Assembly (NCBI GenBank): GCA_034008185.1
Contig: CM067084.1
Location: forward strand, 61,766,599 to 61,830,598
Origin: Gorsachius magnificus
Taxonomy: Eukaryota; Chordata; Aves; Pelecaniformes; Ardeidae
DNA length: 64,000 nucleotides
Reading direction: 5' to 3'
The position numbers and the translations under genes are program-made. The notes below the pieces were generated by a model. That model did no database searches, was not told where the DNA came from, and saw nothing but the letters and a program-made list of their open reading frames with translations. Every line of letters starts with the position of its first letter. Position 1 is the stretch's first letter. Below are positions 47,516 through 58,860 of the stretch, in pieces.

Positions 47516-48067
47516 TGTCGTGGTTTAACCCTGGCTGGCAACAAAGCACCATGCAGCCACTCACTCACTCCCCCCACAATGGGACAGGGGAGAGAATCAG
47601 AAGAGTAAAAGTGAGAAAACTCGTGGATTGAGATAAAGACAGTTTAATAGGTAAAGCAAAAGCTGCGCATGCAAGCTAAGCAAAGCAAGGAATTCATTCA
47701 CCATTTCCCATGGGCAGGCAGGGTTCAGCCATCCCCAGGAAAGCAGGGCTCCATCACGTGTAACGGTTACTTGGGAAAAAAAATGCCAACACTCCGAACA
47801 TCCCCCTCTTCTTTCTTCTTCCCCCACATATTGTCTGGAATAGCCCTTTGGTCAGTTTGGGTCAACTGTGCTGGCTGTGCCCCCTCCCAGCTTCCCGTGC
47901 CCCTGGCAGAGCTGAGAGCTGAGAAGTCCTTGGCCAGTCTAAGCACTACCCAGCAGCAACTAAAACATCAGTGTGTTATCAACATTCTTCTAGTACTAAA
48001 TCCAAAATACAGCACTATACCAGCTACTAGGAAGAAAATCAGCTCTGTCCCAGCTGAAACCAGGACA
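47516..48067 (+). mobile_element. Solo LTR with 5-bp target-site duplication
   Basis: It starts TGTCGTGGTTTAACCC and ends GCTGAAACCAGGACA, and is flanked by perfect CAAAG repeats (47511-47515 and 48068-48072). At 552 bp it is the cleanest member of the three related LTRs in this window. The 5-bp duplication supports an ERVL-like class. The segment that in the 44564 copy reads TTATATACTGAGCATGATGC is missing here (CCCCCACATATTGTCTGGAAT instead), so a likely TATA box has been lost. The 180-codon open frame crossing it (47669-48211) is a chance frame, not a retroviral gene. Confidence 0.93.
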
Positions 48068-51000
48068 CAAAGCTGTAAAGTTTTAGAAATGTTTTTATTT
48101 AATATTTTCTGCCAGCAGGGTAGTCAGGCTAAATCATTATATTTTACTTTCTCTTTATGCAATTGGCCATGTGACAGTAGATACCCAGAGGACAATGCAA
48201 TTACTTCATAGATATCTGTAGATCTTCCATGAAGGTTTTGTTAATATAATCTCCTGTCTACTGAAAAATAAAATTAAAGCTTTTTCTTTTCAGTGTGTCC
48301 ATAGTGAACCAACAAAACATAAATATTAGAGGCCTCTAAATCATTTTCAACCTTGTACACTTTTTGAAGAAAATTAAGGAAAGGTTTGAGGCAATTGAAA
48401 GAGACTATGCATTCACTGAAATTTAGAAATTTATAGTTAGCTCTGCTTTAATTTATGTGTTCAGTCCAATTTCTTTCCCTGCTTGGTTATTTTAATCCTT
48501 AGTTTTTCTCTTTTTATTTGTTGAAAGAATCAGAGAGGCACATATTAAAGAAGATGGAGTTCAGGCCATCCACATGCTGCTTTAAGAAGGCATGTTGTAC
48601 AGGTCCAGCTTCCTGGAAGACTCACTGAGAAGGATCCCACCTCTTGGCCTCCATCATTATATTGAGAAAAAAAGTATTTGCAGTCCTATATACTGCAAAC
48701 ATGGAATTTACTCCACGTGATCAGGTAACTCTCAGTAAATGCTTTTGAGGTGGTAATATTTAAATACAAATCTTTATTTATTTACCCTGATACTACTGGG
48801 AATAAAGTATACACATGAAGTCCAGCTCCATAGCTGTCACGAATTTGCAAGACCCCAGTGGCTCCAGAGAGCTAAGTGTATTTATGACAGTTCTGGAATT
48901 GCCCTAATGAGAACAGAAGACAATTGGAATTTCTATTAATTAACCATGTCTTACAAGAAAACATGCACAGTTAACATTTACCACTATAGTACTGTACTGC
49001 AGTACAAAACACAGTGACCAAGAGTTAATGTCAATATGAAAGAATAGTTTCTCCTCCTAAATTCTAATAAGCCCAGGGCTTTGGTGTAACCACCATCTAT
49101 TTATCTTTTCATTGTATCTTTATCCTTATCAACCTGCAAACAGCATCAGAATGCTATACATATACATGATGGATTATTGCTATTATGCTCATGAGAACGG
49201 CAGGCATGAAGTATGAGAACAGAGTTCAGCCAGCAAGTATGATATAAATTATGTATAAGTAGCTTTTAGTGTCGAGCACTTTGAAAAGTTCAGCAAGTGC
49301 ATGTAACTGAAGTAAATCAGCTAACCCTATGTCACCACAGGACTATTTCCTTTAAGAGTGTATGCAAGGCATTTTTCAACATGCTTAAAAAGTATGAAAG
49401 TAACTCATTTTAATTATGTAAGCAAGACACTGCTCTGGACATAGAAGGAGAAGGTTTGCAGGACCATAGTAAGGCCTGAGGACCTAATTACCACTCAAGT
49501 CTGATTTAAAATCTAATCTAAGATTTTATGGCTTGAACTACTAGGGTCTGACGTTTTGAGAGTCCAACTTCATCTTTTTCAATAATGTTACTGTTCAATT
49601 GCACAGAAATGCGTAGCATGATTGCTCAGCTTGAATTTTGAGGGTATACCACCTGGGATGGAACATGGATCTAGGATTTTTTTTTTTCTCCTTCAATGAC
49701 TGTATTTATGCACACTCATGTTGCATTTTTACATGCTTCATATTCTGTAGATTACTGTGAAGGTAGGATGTGAAAGGCTGGGGACTGCTGAGAGGATAAG
49801 AGCTGGGTGCTCCCTTTTCTAGTTGTACCAACTCCTTTACTGTATGGTAGCCACTATACTTTAAATAATGATCATGCATCGTTTTCCTAATGTATTTAAA
49901 AACAGATGAGATCTTGAAAAATGATGAGAGTCTGGGTACATTTATTGTTAAAAAATGAACAATATTGTATTACCCTTTTTATGGTATATTTTTTATTGTA
50001 TAGCTTTTCCTTGTTTTATTTCAACATAACAAATGATAGCGTTTTATTGTTCTTAATTTTTGACTACAAAAGCAGGCAGACTGGCTAAAGTAATAGCATA
50101 TAACTAAAATATCCTTTCTTACAACCTTCATAGTGTTTAAAAGTGAAAGGGTTATCTGTTCCTGCAACACTCACACGGGCATGGCCACAGCAGCACACAC
50201 ACACATATGCACACAGAGCCCAGTGGGATTAAAGCACTGTATGTGACTCAACATCTTGTGGAAGATCATGAAATTATAGAGGAAAGTATCTTCTTGTTTA
50301 AAGATTTGAAAGAACCATTCTTAGAGAAAAGGGAGGAGGCTTCTGATGTTGGTGATCTTGCCCCTTTAGTGATTTAAAAAGACTAAAGGAAAGTTCCTCT
50401 TTCATCGGCCTGATGTAGAAAAGAAGTGGCTTTACCAACTCTAAATATTTAAAGAAGCCCTCATAAAACTTGAAAAAGGTTTGAATTGTTTCTTTGTAGG
50501 ACTAAATTCTTAAGGGTATAGGAAGACATACATTGATATTTACCTCTTCTAATATTCTACTTCTATAATAGGAGTATCATGGGGATGTTTGTATCATTTT
50601 GTAGACTTGACAGCATCTTGCTTTTATATACTTTCAAAGACTCTATACCATGTAAGTTCTAAATAGAAAGCTTTTTAATAATCCTTCCTGTGTGAGTGTA
50701 CATATGCAAAAATCAAAGGTGAAAGGCTACTGAGATAGATGCATGATGCATGTTTATTGATAGATCTCACTGTTGCCCTGAGACATCTGAGGTAAGGCTC
50801 AATGTGTAGCAGAGCTCACACAGCATGCTGAATCACACAAGGGATTCTACTACTGGTTTTGAATGCTTACAGCAATAGGGTGGAGATAGCTGAATTTGTG
50901 AGCTAGCTCATGTTTGAGCTGAAATCCATCAAAGTGAACATCCCAGAGCTTAAAGAAGTCTTCTTTTTATTGAAATTAAAGCACTGAAAAAGGAATCCAT

Positions 51001-51274
51001 TTTTAGTTCTTAAAAATCAATTTAAAACAGTCTAATCTAATAATTTTAAAGTTTTCTTCTTAGAAAACAATATATTTTTGAATATTTTTAAACATTATCA
51101 TTTTCTAGATTTTTAAGCATATCGTTAGCTTTCCTGTCTTGAGTTGCATAGACATTCTCTTCATGTCAATGTTTTTTAATTCTCAGAATATTATTCAGTA
51201 TTTGTAAAATAAGACCGTTTATTGGATGAATGCTGAGGAATATTGTCCCTTGCTCACATATATATATAGCATAG
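48068..51274. other. Unannotated AT-rich DNA
   Basis: About 3.2 kb with a short (CA)n at 50193-50206 and no recognised gene or transposon. Confidence 0.6.
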
Positions 51275-51362
51275 CATTATTTATTTGCACTACAAGGGTA
51301 CCTAAAGGCACCAGAAAGTGTTAGACATCCATTGTACAAAGCACTGCACAAATACATGCCAG
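51275..51362 (+). repeat. Possible fragment of an old amniote interspersed repeat
   Basis: The phrase CATTGTACAAAGCACTGCAC followed by AAATACATGCCAGT resembles a common reptile and bird repeat in which a 'CCATTGTGCTAGGC' phrase precedes 'GCTGTACAAACAC'. I recall that repeat but cannot name it. Only about 90 bases are recognisable. Confidence 0.3.
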
Positions 51363-52633
51363 TTCACAGGATAGCTGATAGCCTTCAGTCCTTCAGGCAG
51401 ACATGACTATCAGCTCTGTCTGTGGCACCCTCGCATGCCTTTAGCAAGAAGTGAACTTTTAAGGCTGGCTCCCCAGCTGACACAGCTGAGAAAATGGAAA
51501 CAAAGCCATATTTTTATTCCCCTGACTTTAGAATCAGCCAGGGGCAATCTAATCCATGCTGCAATTTACAACAGCCAGGCTGCCCAAGGAGCTATTCTGG
51601 CAGCTGAGAAGCACCAGAGGCTAAGGTCATTCTCCACTTCTCCCAAAAGAGCCTGTATGCAAGGGTTAGAAAGTGAACAATATTAAGCTTTGCTTTTGCT
51701 TTTTCAGCTGGAATGTCTCAAAGCAGCTGGAACAGAATTGAAGACTGTCACATTAGTATTGTGACTTCACTTAGTTTCATTATTGCAGAGAATAGCCTTT
51801 GAGAAATAAAAGGATGTTTTATTTTAGTCATTGATTCATTTTTCATAAATGTGTAAGTTTCAGTGTCTGGTAATTCCACTTATGGATACTTCATTATTAG
51901 TGAAATGCAAAGAAATTATTTCACCAGTTGTTAAAACTATGCAGATATTTTCTCTCATATTTACAAAATATTTTTATTGCTTGCTCCTGTGTGACAATTT
52001 GGGAAATCTGTCTCAAAACCACTGATGATTTCTGGTTGATGGCTGGGAACTTGTTATGAGTGTTTGCATCAGGATGCAGTTTCCATTTTGATGTAGGAAT
52101 TTCTTTTTTTTTGTTCTTTCAAATTACAATGATACCAATACCACAGAAATTTAAAGAAGAAATTCTTTCAGCTCCAATAATATAACTTTTGTACTCTAAA
52201 AATGTTCAGGGGTAAACCAGGCTACCTTCTCAAAAATCTAACTCCTGACAATCACTTGTAGAGGGAAGAATACATTTTGAATCAAGATGATGCAGATGAG
52301 TAGTGAGTCGCATGTTTCAGGGGACTGGAGAAAAGGTTTCTCACCAGATACATTAGAATGAAGGAGCCTGAGGCCAAGCCCAGAGCAGAAGGCAGATAGT
52401 GGAAATAGTGGAGGAGATGATATCACTTGTTCAGATTATGAATATGGTCTCCAGAGGAGCACTACTCCACATGAGAGAATCTAAGCTGAAGAGAATGGAG
52501 AAGCTTGTGAGACAGAAGTTCAATGATCTTCCTTAAATATTCAGATTTGATTTGCCAGAAGAAGTTTCCAACTCACAAACTTTTATGGTATCATCTATCA
52601 TGGCCCCTAAAGTGGCACACATTAACGTACCTG
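51363..52633. other. Unannotated DNA
   Basis: An 83-codon frame at 51435-51686 and several shorter ones show no family motif. Confidence 0.5.
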
Positions 52634-53210
52634 TGTACTGGTTTTTGGCTGGGACGGAGTTACATTTCTTGATAGTATCTTGTATGGGGCTATGTTTTGG
52701 ATTTGTGATGAAAACCGTTTTGGTAACACAGGGATGTTTTAGTTATTGCTGAACAGTGCTAAGACAGAGTCAAGGCCTTTTCTGCTTCTCACATTGCCCT
52801 GCCAGTGAGGGGTCTGGGGGTGCACAAGAAGCTGGGAGGGGACACAGCTGAGACAGCTCACCCCAACTGGCCAAAGGGATATCCAACACCATATGACATC
52901 ATGCTCAGCAATAAAACCTGGGTGAAAAAGGAGGAAGAGGGGGAACATTCAGAGCAATGTCGTTTTGTCTTCCCAAGTAACTGTTACGTGTGATGGAGCC
53001 CTGCTCTCCTAGAGACGGCTGAACATATGCCTGCCTATGGGAAGTGGTGAATTAATTCCTTGTTTTGCTTTGCTTGTGTGCATGGCTTTTGCTTTATCTG
53101 TTAAAGTTGTCTTTATCTCAACCCATGAGTTTCCTCACTTTTACCCTTCTGATTGTCTTCTACATCCCACTGGAGAAGAGCGAGCGAGAGGCTGTGTGGT
53201 GCTTAGCTGC
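52634..53210 (-). mobile_element. Solo LTR, same family as 44564 and 47516, opposite strand, 5' end lost
   Basis: On the + strand it opens TGTACTGGTTTTTGGCTGGG, the reverse complement of the family's CCCAGC...CCAG(G/T)ACA end. It continues to 53210, where the reverse complement reads GCAGCTAAGCACCACACAGC, matching the family's GGCAACAAAGCACCATGCAG. GTTGAGATAAAGACA and GTAAAAGTGAG, both in the 47516 copy, occur here in reverse complement. Similarity stops about 20 bases short of the expected TGTCGTGGTTTA start, and no target-site duplication can be checked. TTTTATTGC replaces the TATA-like word of the 44564 copy. Confidence 0.88.
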
Positions 53211-56200
53211 AAAATTCTGGAAAAGGCCAGGAATGAGCTACTGAAATGTAGCTAAAGTAAATGTTCCACAGAGCTAGATGGAACCTGAGCAGAGTTCTTG
53301 AAGCCAAAACTTGGACCTCAACACCTCAATCTAGAAGCAGGCTTCCAAAGACAGTTTTTAGAGCATCGGAGGCTCAATTCCACTGAAAGACAGCTTAATA
53401 GCCTCAGCTGGGCAACTGATAGTGTCACATACTGGAGTCAGTTGGAAAGCCTAAAGATACAAGTGCAGGTACTGACTTGCTGTTATGGAGTGGAATACAA
53501 TGTAAAAGGCCTTTGACCACACTTTTTCTTTCTTTACCACACTTTTCAAGTTAAATATCATGGCCACTCTAATTTGGAGACAGAGGAATTATCTTCTGCA
53601 AAACCCTATTAAAGAAACTCTCCCCGAATTTCATTAGGGCTTCTTCTGGAAACTGGAGTTGATGTAATTTCTATGTTTAGCACGATTCTGAAAAACTGAA
53701 TCTCTGAAGACTGTAGTAATTAAGAAGGTCATGGGAGGATAGTATGTGAGGAACAAATGTAAGTTGTCCTTACTGCTTGACTGAGCAAAAAGTAAGACTT
53801 AGAGATGACACTCTGTTATGAGGCAAGGCAGAATGTTGTCAGTGGAAGTCTGGAAACAAAGATGCCCTGACATCACCACCTCAAATGTCACCACCACTAC
53901 AAATCTGACCTTGTGCCCTGAGAAACAGAAAAAATATGTCAATGTCACTTTGCCCCTGTTTTTACAATGCAAGAATATGTATCACTGATACTGGTGCTAT
54001 GCAAAAGAGTTCAAAGATAATGAAAATCTGAAGAATGAAGCCTTTATGTGAACAATTTAACTAATTGCCATTACTAAATAGCAGGCTGCTTTCATGTGTC
54101 CCTCTTTGTCACTTTGGTTTATGATTCATAAATGCCAAAAAAATTTCCTGCCATATACTCTAAAACTTACTAACAGAAAAAACATACCAGGTGACCTGAA
54201 AACTAAGTAGAAAGAAACTGTAGAGCTCCCAGTGAGGAATAGAGGCCCAGCTTTCCTGAATACCACAAATATTTGAATGTCTTTTAATGAATGCCAGAGT
54301 ATTTGACACAGATTCTGTCAGAGACTCCAGTAATGCTGGGCCATTTGCAATATTGCCAATTTACAAACTTTCTTTTCTGCAAGGAAAATACTACTAAATA
54401 ATTTGAAATAAAAAATAAAACTACTCTAAAACTTCTCATTTTCTTATAGCAGAAAAAGAATCTTAATATTCCCAGGCTGCATATGTCGTTGCAAAAAAAG
54501 ACTTACTTGATATCACTGGGGACAAGTGTGGTAAATGATTCTAAATCTGTGAAGTATATGTATCTGCCTATGTGGGTATGGAAATAGAAGTGGTGCAGAA
54601 ATGTTCTTGCTATAATAAACCAAAAGGGGATTTTTCGGTTGCTTTCTTCTCTGAGGAAAATGGTGGAAGTGCTAGAAGGCATATCAGAATATCAATGCAT
54701 TCAGATTCTGTTGTTGCCCATACAAAGTTATTATCCAAACAGAAATTCTCTATATTCATAGTTTAAAACACATACTTTATTTCTGTTCAGTTCTTGGCAG
54801 ATCTGAGTAGGTTCTTGCATAAATTTCCAGCATGAATGGAAAAAAACCCTGTGTTTACAGTTCTGGCTGCTATCTATTGTGCTGTAAGATAGCAAACCCT
54901 CTGTGCTATGCCAAGTGCCATTAATTAAAATGAAAACCCAAGCAAGCAGCCTCCACCAGCTGATGAAATGGCACCCTATGCTCTTAGAGAGTTTCATTCA
55001 AATTCATGATGGTAGTGATTTACCTATTGTGAAATTAATCTTCCCTAAATCGTTTAAAGATACCTAATACTAATCTAATACAGTCTTTTTATCATAGCAA
55101 ATCAAATACATCATTAATATTTCTGCTTGGGTGGCTCAGTTACAGCATCCATTATCGTACATTGTAAAGCTAGAGACGAGAACAGTTTTGTAAGGAGCAG
55201 AATGTGAGCAAAGAATGGACTGTGAGAAATACTTAAGGGTCTCACAGCAATGACAGGAGCCTCCAGAACTGTTTGGTGTCTGTCTTTCAAAGGCTTACTG
55301 TAAATGTCATATCCAATGTGCACTGCCTTTACTGCTTCTGCATATGGCTTTGGGGCTACAGCAATGCTGGATGGAGCTGAGATGCCCTACTGGTGACTGA
55401 ATGAATGGGAAGGAATACTGTACCAGTTCATCCAAGTTTGTAAAGGCCAGATCTCAGATCTTCTCAGGATCTTGGCATCTTGTATCTTGACCATTTCCTG
55501 CAGTGGTTTTCATGGACTTGCTGTCATAGCAAAGGCCAACAACAGTACTTTCAACTATCAACGTCTTCACTAGCAGCTTCAAGTGTGCATGACAGGAAGA
55601 TGAAAAGCATGCTGAAGGAAAATATCATGGTACCACAGCTGCCTGCAGTGGCACTTCTCTGAAAGTCAGGTTTTATCTTAAGTTCATAGCCTGCGATAAA
55701 TAGCTGCAATAACAACATTGCACATCATTAATAGTGACCCCGACCATTGCTAATACAAAACTGAGCAATTACTAGATCTGTAACAGACTGGATAGTAATA
55801 GCAGCTTGATCCTGTATCACTGTGAGTTCTTTCCAATGTGTAATGGTGCCATCAGGCAGTTAGAGCAGTCTTTGCATAGCCCATGAAGTCTGGAGTCTCT
55901 GATAATTATCCCAGAATTTCTGGTGTGTGACTAGTGATAAGGCTGCATTTACAATATTCAGCATACTTCCCTTCTATTTCATAGACTTTCTCTATACTTG
56001 CTGTGTCAAGAATCTTTAATTAATTTCTGTACTACCAGAAAAATATTCAAAAGAATCTCTTTGAACTGTTGTCTCACTCCAATAGTTGTCAAATAGCTGG
56101 ACTTCATTTAAAATGAGATATAATCACTTTGGAAAAAAGTGAGCTGAGCAAGTTGTTAGCTGATAGGTCATTTCCAGTGATGCCCATTTAGAGTGTAGTA

Positions 56201-58239
56201 GAGGCGTCTGTTGTCCTAAGTTCGTTGCAGACTAACTCATTGGAAATCAGAACTTTTACTTTACTAAGAAGCCCATGTACAGGAGCCTATCCTATCTTTC
56301 TGGATTGGCCACCAAGTACCAGCACTGGTATGCATAAGAAAGACATATTAACCTAGGATTGATATGTTCCAGAAAATACCATGCGTATAGGAGGAAGGAT
56401 GATCTGTCCACCTTAATGTCTTGCACCACACACTGAGGCATGTAATACCTACCAGAGTAGCCGGACCAAAAGCAACTGGTCAGTCCAAATTGAGATGCAA
56501 TTGTATTCCTCTTCTTCTTACAGAAAAACTGAATTTAAATTTTCTTGTGTTACAATTCCCTAAGACTAAAAAGTTGAAGCTCACCCTTTGCTTCACAGGA
56601 CACACACCGTGTTTGCTGCATACAGAAAGGGATCAGTGAGTGAACAAGCTTCCTTCTTTATACCATTCTTTCCTTTGAGACCCTGTTCTTAATTTACCCT
56701 TTGGAGAGGTTAATTTAAACCTGTGTTCACGTATGAATGAGAGGAAAGAAAAACAAATGAGACAGATTTCTATTTTCTTTCTTTATACCTTGCTTTCCCT
56801 CATCCCCCCGTTCATACGGCAGGTACAGGTTTCCAGACAATTTGCTCAGGCTTTTATATTATATTTGTTTTTCAAAGTTGTACAAGCTTATTAAAATTAA
56901 AAGAAACAAATATAAAATTACCACAGCATTGCTGCTGCTGGGAGATCAGCTTTGCCTGACAATCAGAAATGACCATCTTAATTAATTTAGGCTTTTAATT
57001 AATTCTGTGAAAGCTGTTTTTATTTGTTATCATGTATCTGTCCTTCCCTTTAAATATTTCTTGGGTTTGGTATTATTCTGAGCTTTTTTCTATTAATATA
57101 ACTTACTTTAGGATTTAATTAGTTGTACAGAGTTTACATCTTGATGAGTATTATATCTGTACAGTTTGTCCTATGAACATTTACAAAAAGTCTATAGGTT
57201 TTAAGCATGAAAATAAAAATAGTCTTTTAACTTTTATAGAAATTGTCAATTTCCTACTTTTCTGAATTTGATTTGGAGACTCAGCAGTTCAAAAAATTAC
57301 TATATTTAGTAGGTTTCCCTTTAACTTAATTAAAATATGCATCTTATTAAAAGTTACAAAGATTTTTAAGGTTTGTATGAACTTCAAATAAGAACATGTC
57401 TTTATTTTATGACCCAAAGCAGCATTCAAAGGATTGATGAAGGTGAACAGCTATAAATGGCATCTTCATTTGAAAAAGAAGTAAAACTTCAGTAAAGATC
57501 AAAAGGTAAGGACACTTTGGACCAGAGACTTCACTGCTCATAATACTGCATAACCTACCAGTAAATTAAATTCTAAACATAATGAATTGGCACGTCAAAG
57601 GACAGTTTTCTCCTATGATCAAAAAGGGACAAAATGCATTACATGTTCAAGTTCACTTCCTTTCCTTGATATAGAAGAAAACATGCACAAATATTGCAGG
57701 CCAATGCAGAAAAAAAACCTTAGGAAAAAACCTGTAGATTATCATAAATGTTGTCATAATATGGCAGAACAATAATCATAGAGAATTAAAATGATGTCTG
57801 TATTTGCACCCATTGCTCCCTTGTAATGAACAGGTATATTCCAAGTAAGGTAATCGCATTTTGACACCTAGGATATTAATGTCTTTCTTCCTGAAACAAA
57901 CTGAAAAGCACAAATTGATTTCTTCAGGGTCTAAAGAAAATAAGAATTACAGATAAAAATTTTTACTCATGCAGTGCATATGTTTGTATACATATGTAGA
58001 AGCATGTGTGTTGTGTGTACAATGTTTTGGGCTTTAAAAGGAAACCTTTTAATTACCAGTGGTTGTAATCAGGTTCTCCCAGCTCATGGGAGTATTCAGA
58101 GACAAAGAAGAGGCAGTGAAAAATATTTTCAAGAGTCTAAAAGAAGAGACTGAGGAAACAAAAGATATTTCACCTTGATCTTACAAAATAATACCCCTTT
58201 GCAGGGCTCTTGCAGTGAAGAACATAAACCAAAAAATAT
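53211..58239. other. Unannotated AT-rich DNA
   Basis: About 5 kb. All open frames stay below about 90 codons, and I recognise no gene, exon or transposon. Confidence 0.6.
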
Positions 58240-58860
58240 CACAAATACTGCTCAAGTCTCATGGAAAAGTTATCTTTTGTCAAACAAAACTGGCAACTGT
58301 GTTGATATAGCATCTTCAGACTTCTCTAAGGCTTTTGCAATTGTGTCACAAGGCATTTTTAATTTCCTATAATGCAAGATTTTAATCAAGAGGGCACACA
58401 TTAAATGAATTAAAAACAGGCTTATTGGCAGATATCAATGAGCAGGGCTGTTCCAAGCAAGGTCCCCTGAGAAAGATTCCTGGTTCAACAGTGTTCAGTA
58501 CATTCTTATAAACAATCTAGATGATGAAATAAAATCTTAGCTGATTAAATTTGCATATGACACAAAGATTGATGGGATAGTAAATAAAAAGGAGGGCAGT
58601 TTACTGTTAGAATTTAATCTAAATCATTTGGTCAAATCATCAGAATCCAGCAAAATGCAGGTACAGATTAATGCACTTTGCAACAAAGAACCACAGGTTA
58701 TACTACCAGATAAGAACTGTTATCTTAGAAAGCAGTAACTCATAAAAGATTTGGAGGTCACCTTTTAAGGCTGCTTCACCATGAGCTCTCAGAACAATGT
58801 GGTGGCAGGCATTACTGGAACAAAGTCCCTTGGGCACAATTTAGCAACTTTAACCTTAAA
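58240..58860 (+). mobile_element. Ancient CR1 reverse transcriptase fragment
   Basis: The frame 58175-58372 reads VDIASSDFSKAFAIVSQGI, a decayed motif A (compare VYLDFSKAFDTV in younger copies here) with the catalytic Asp kept. About 90 bases downstream, CAAGCAAGGTCCCCTGAGAA and TCAGTACATTCTTATAAACA follow the motif B region (PQGS...FNIFIN), and GATTAAATTTGCATATGACA follows motif C (KFADDT). Stops and shifts abound. Like the element at 45330 it is much older than the other CR1s. Confidence 0.72.

Noticed and set aside
44564..48067. A provirus bounded by the LTRs at 44564 and 47516
   Set aside because: The interior has no gag, pol or env similarity and is mostly an ancient CR1 on the other strand. 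The 47516 LTR has its own target-site duplication.
47669..48211. 180-codon + strand frame
   Set aside because: It mostly overlaps the solo LTR at 47516-48067 and then runs into flanking DNA. The composition is that of an LTR translated by chance.
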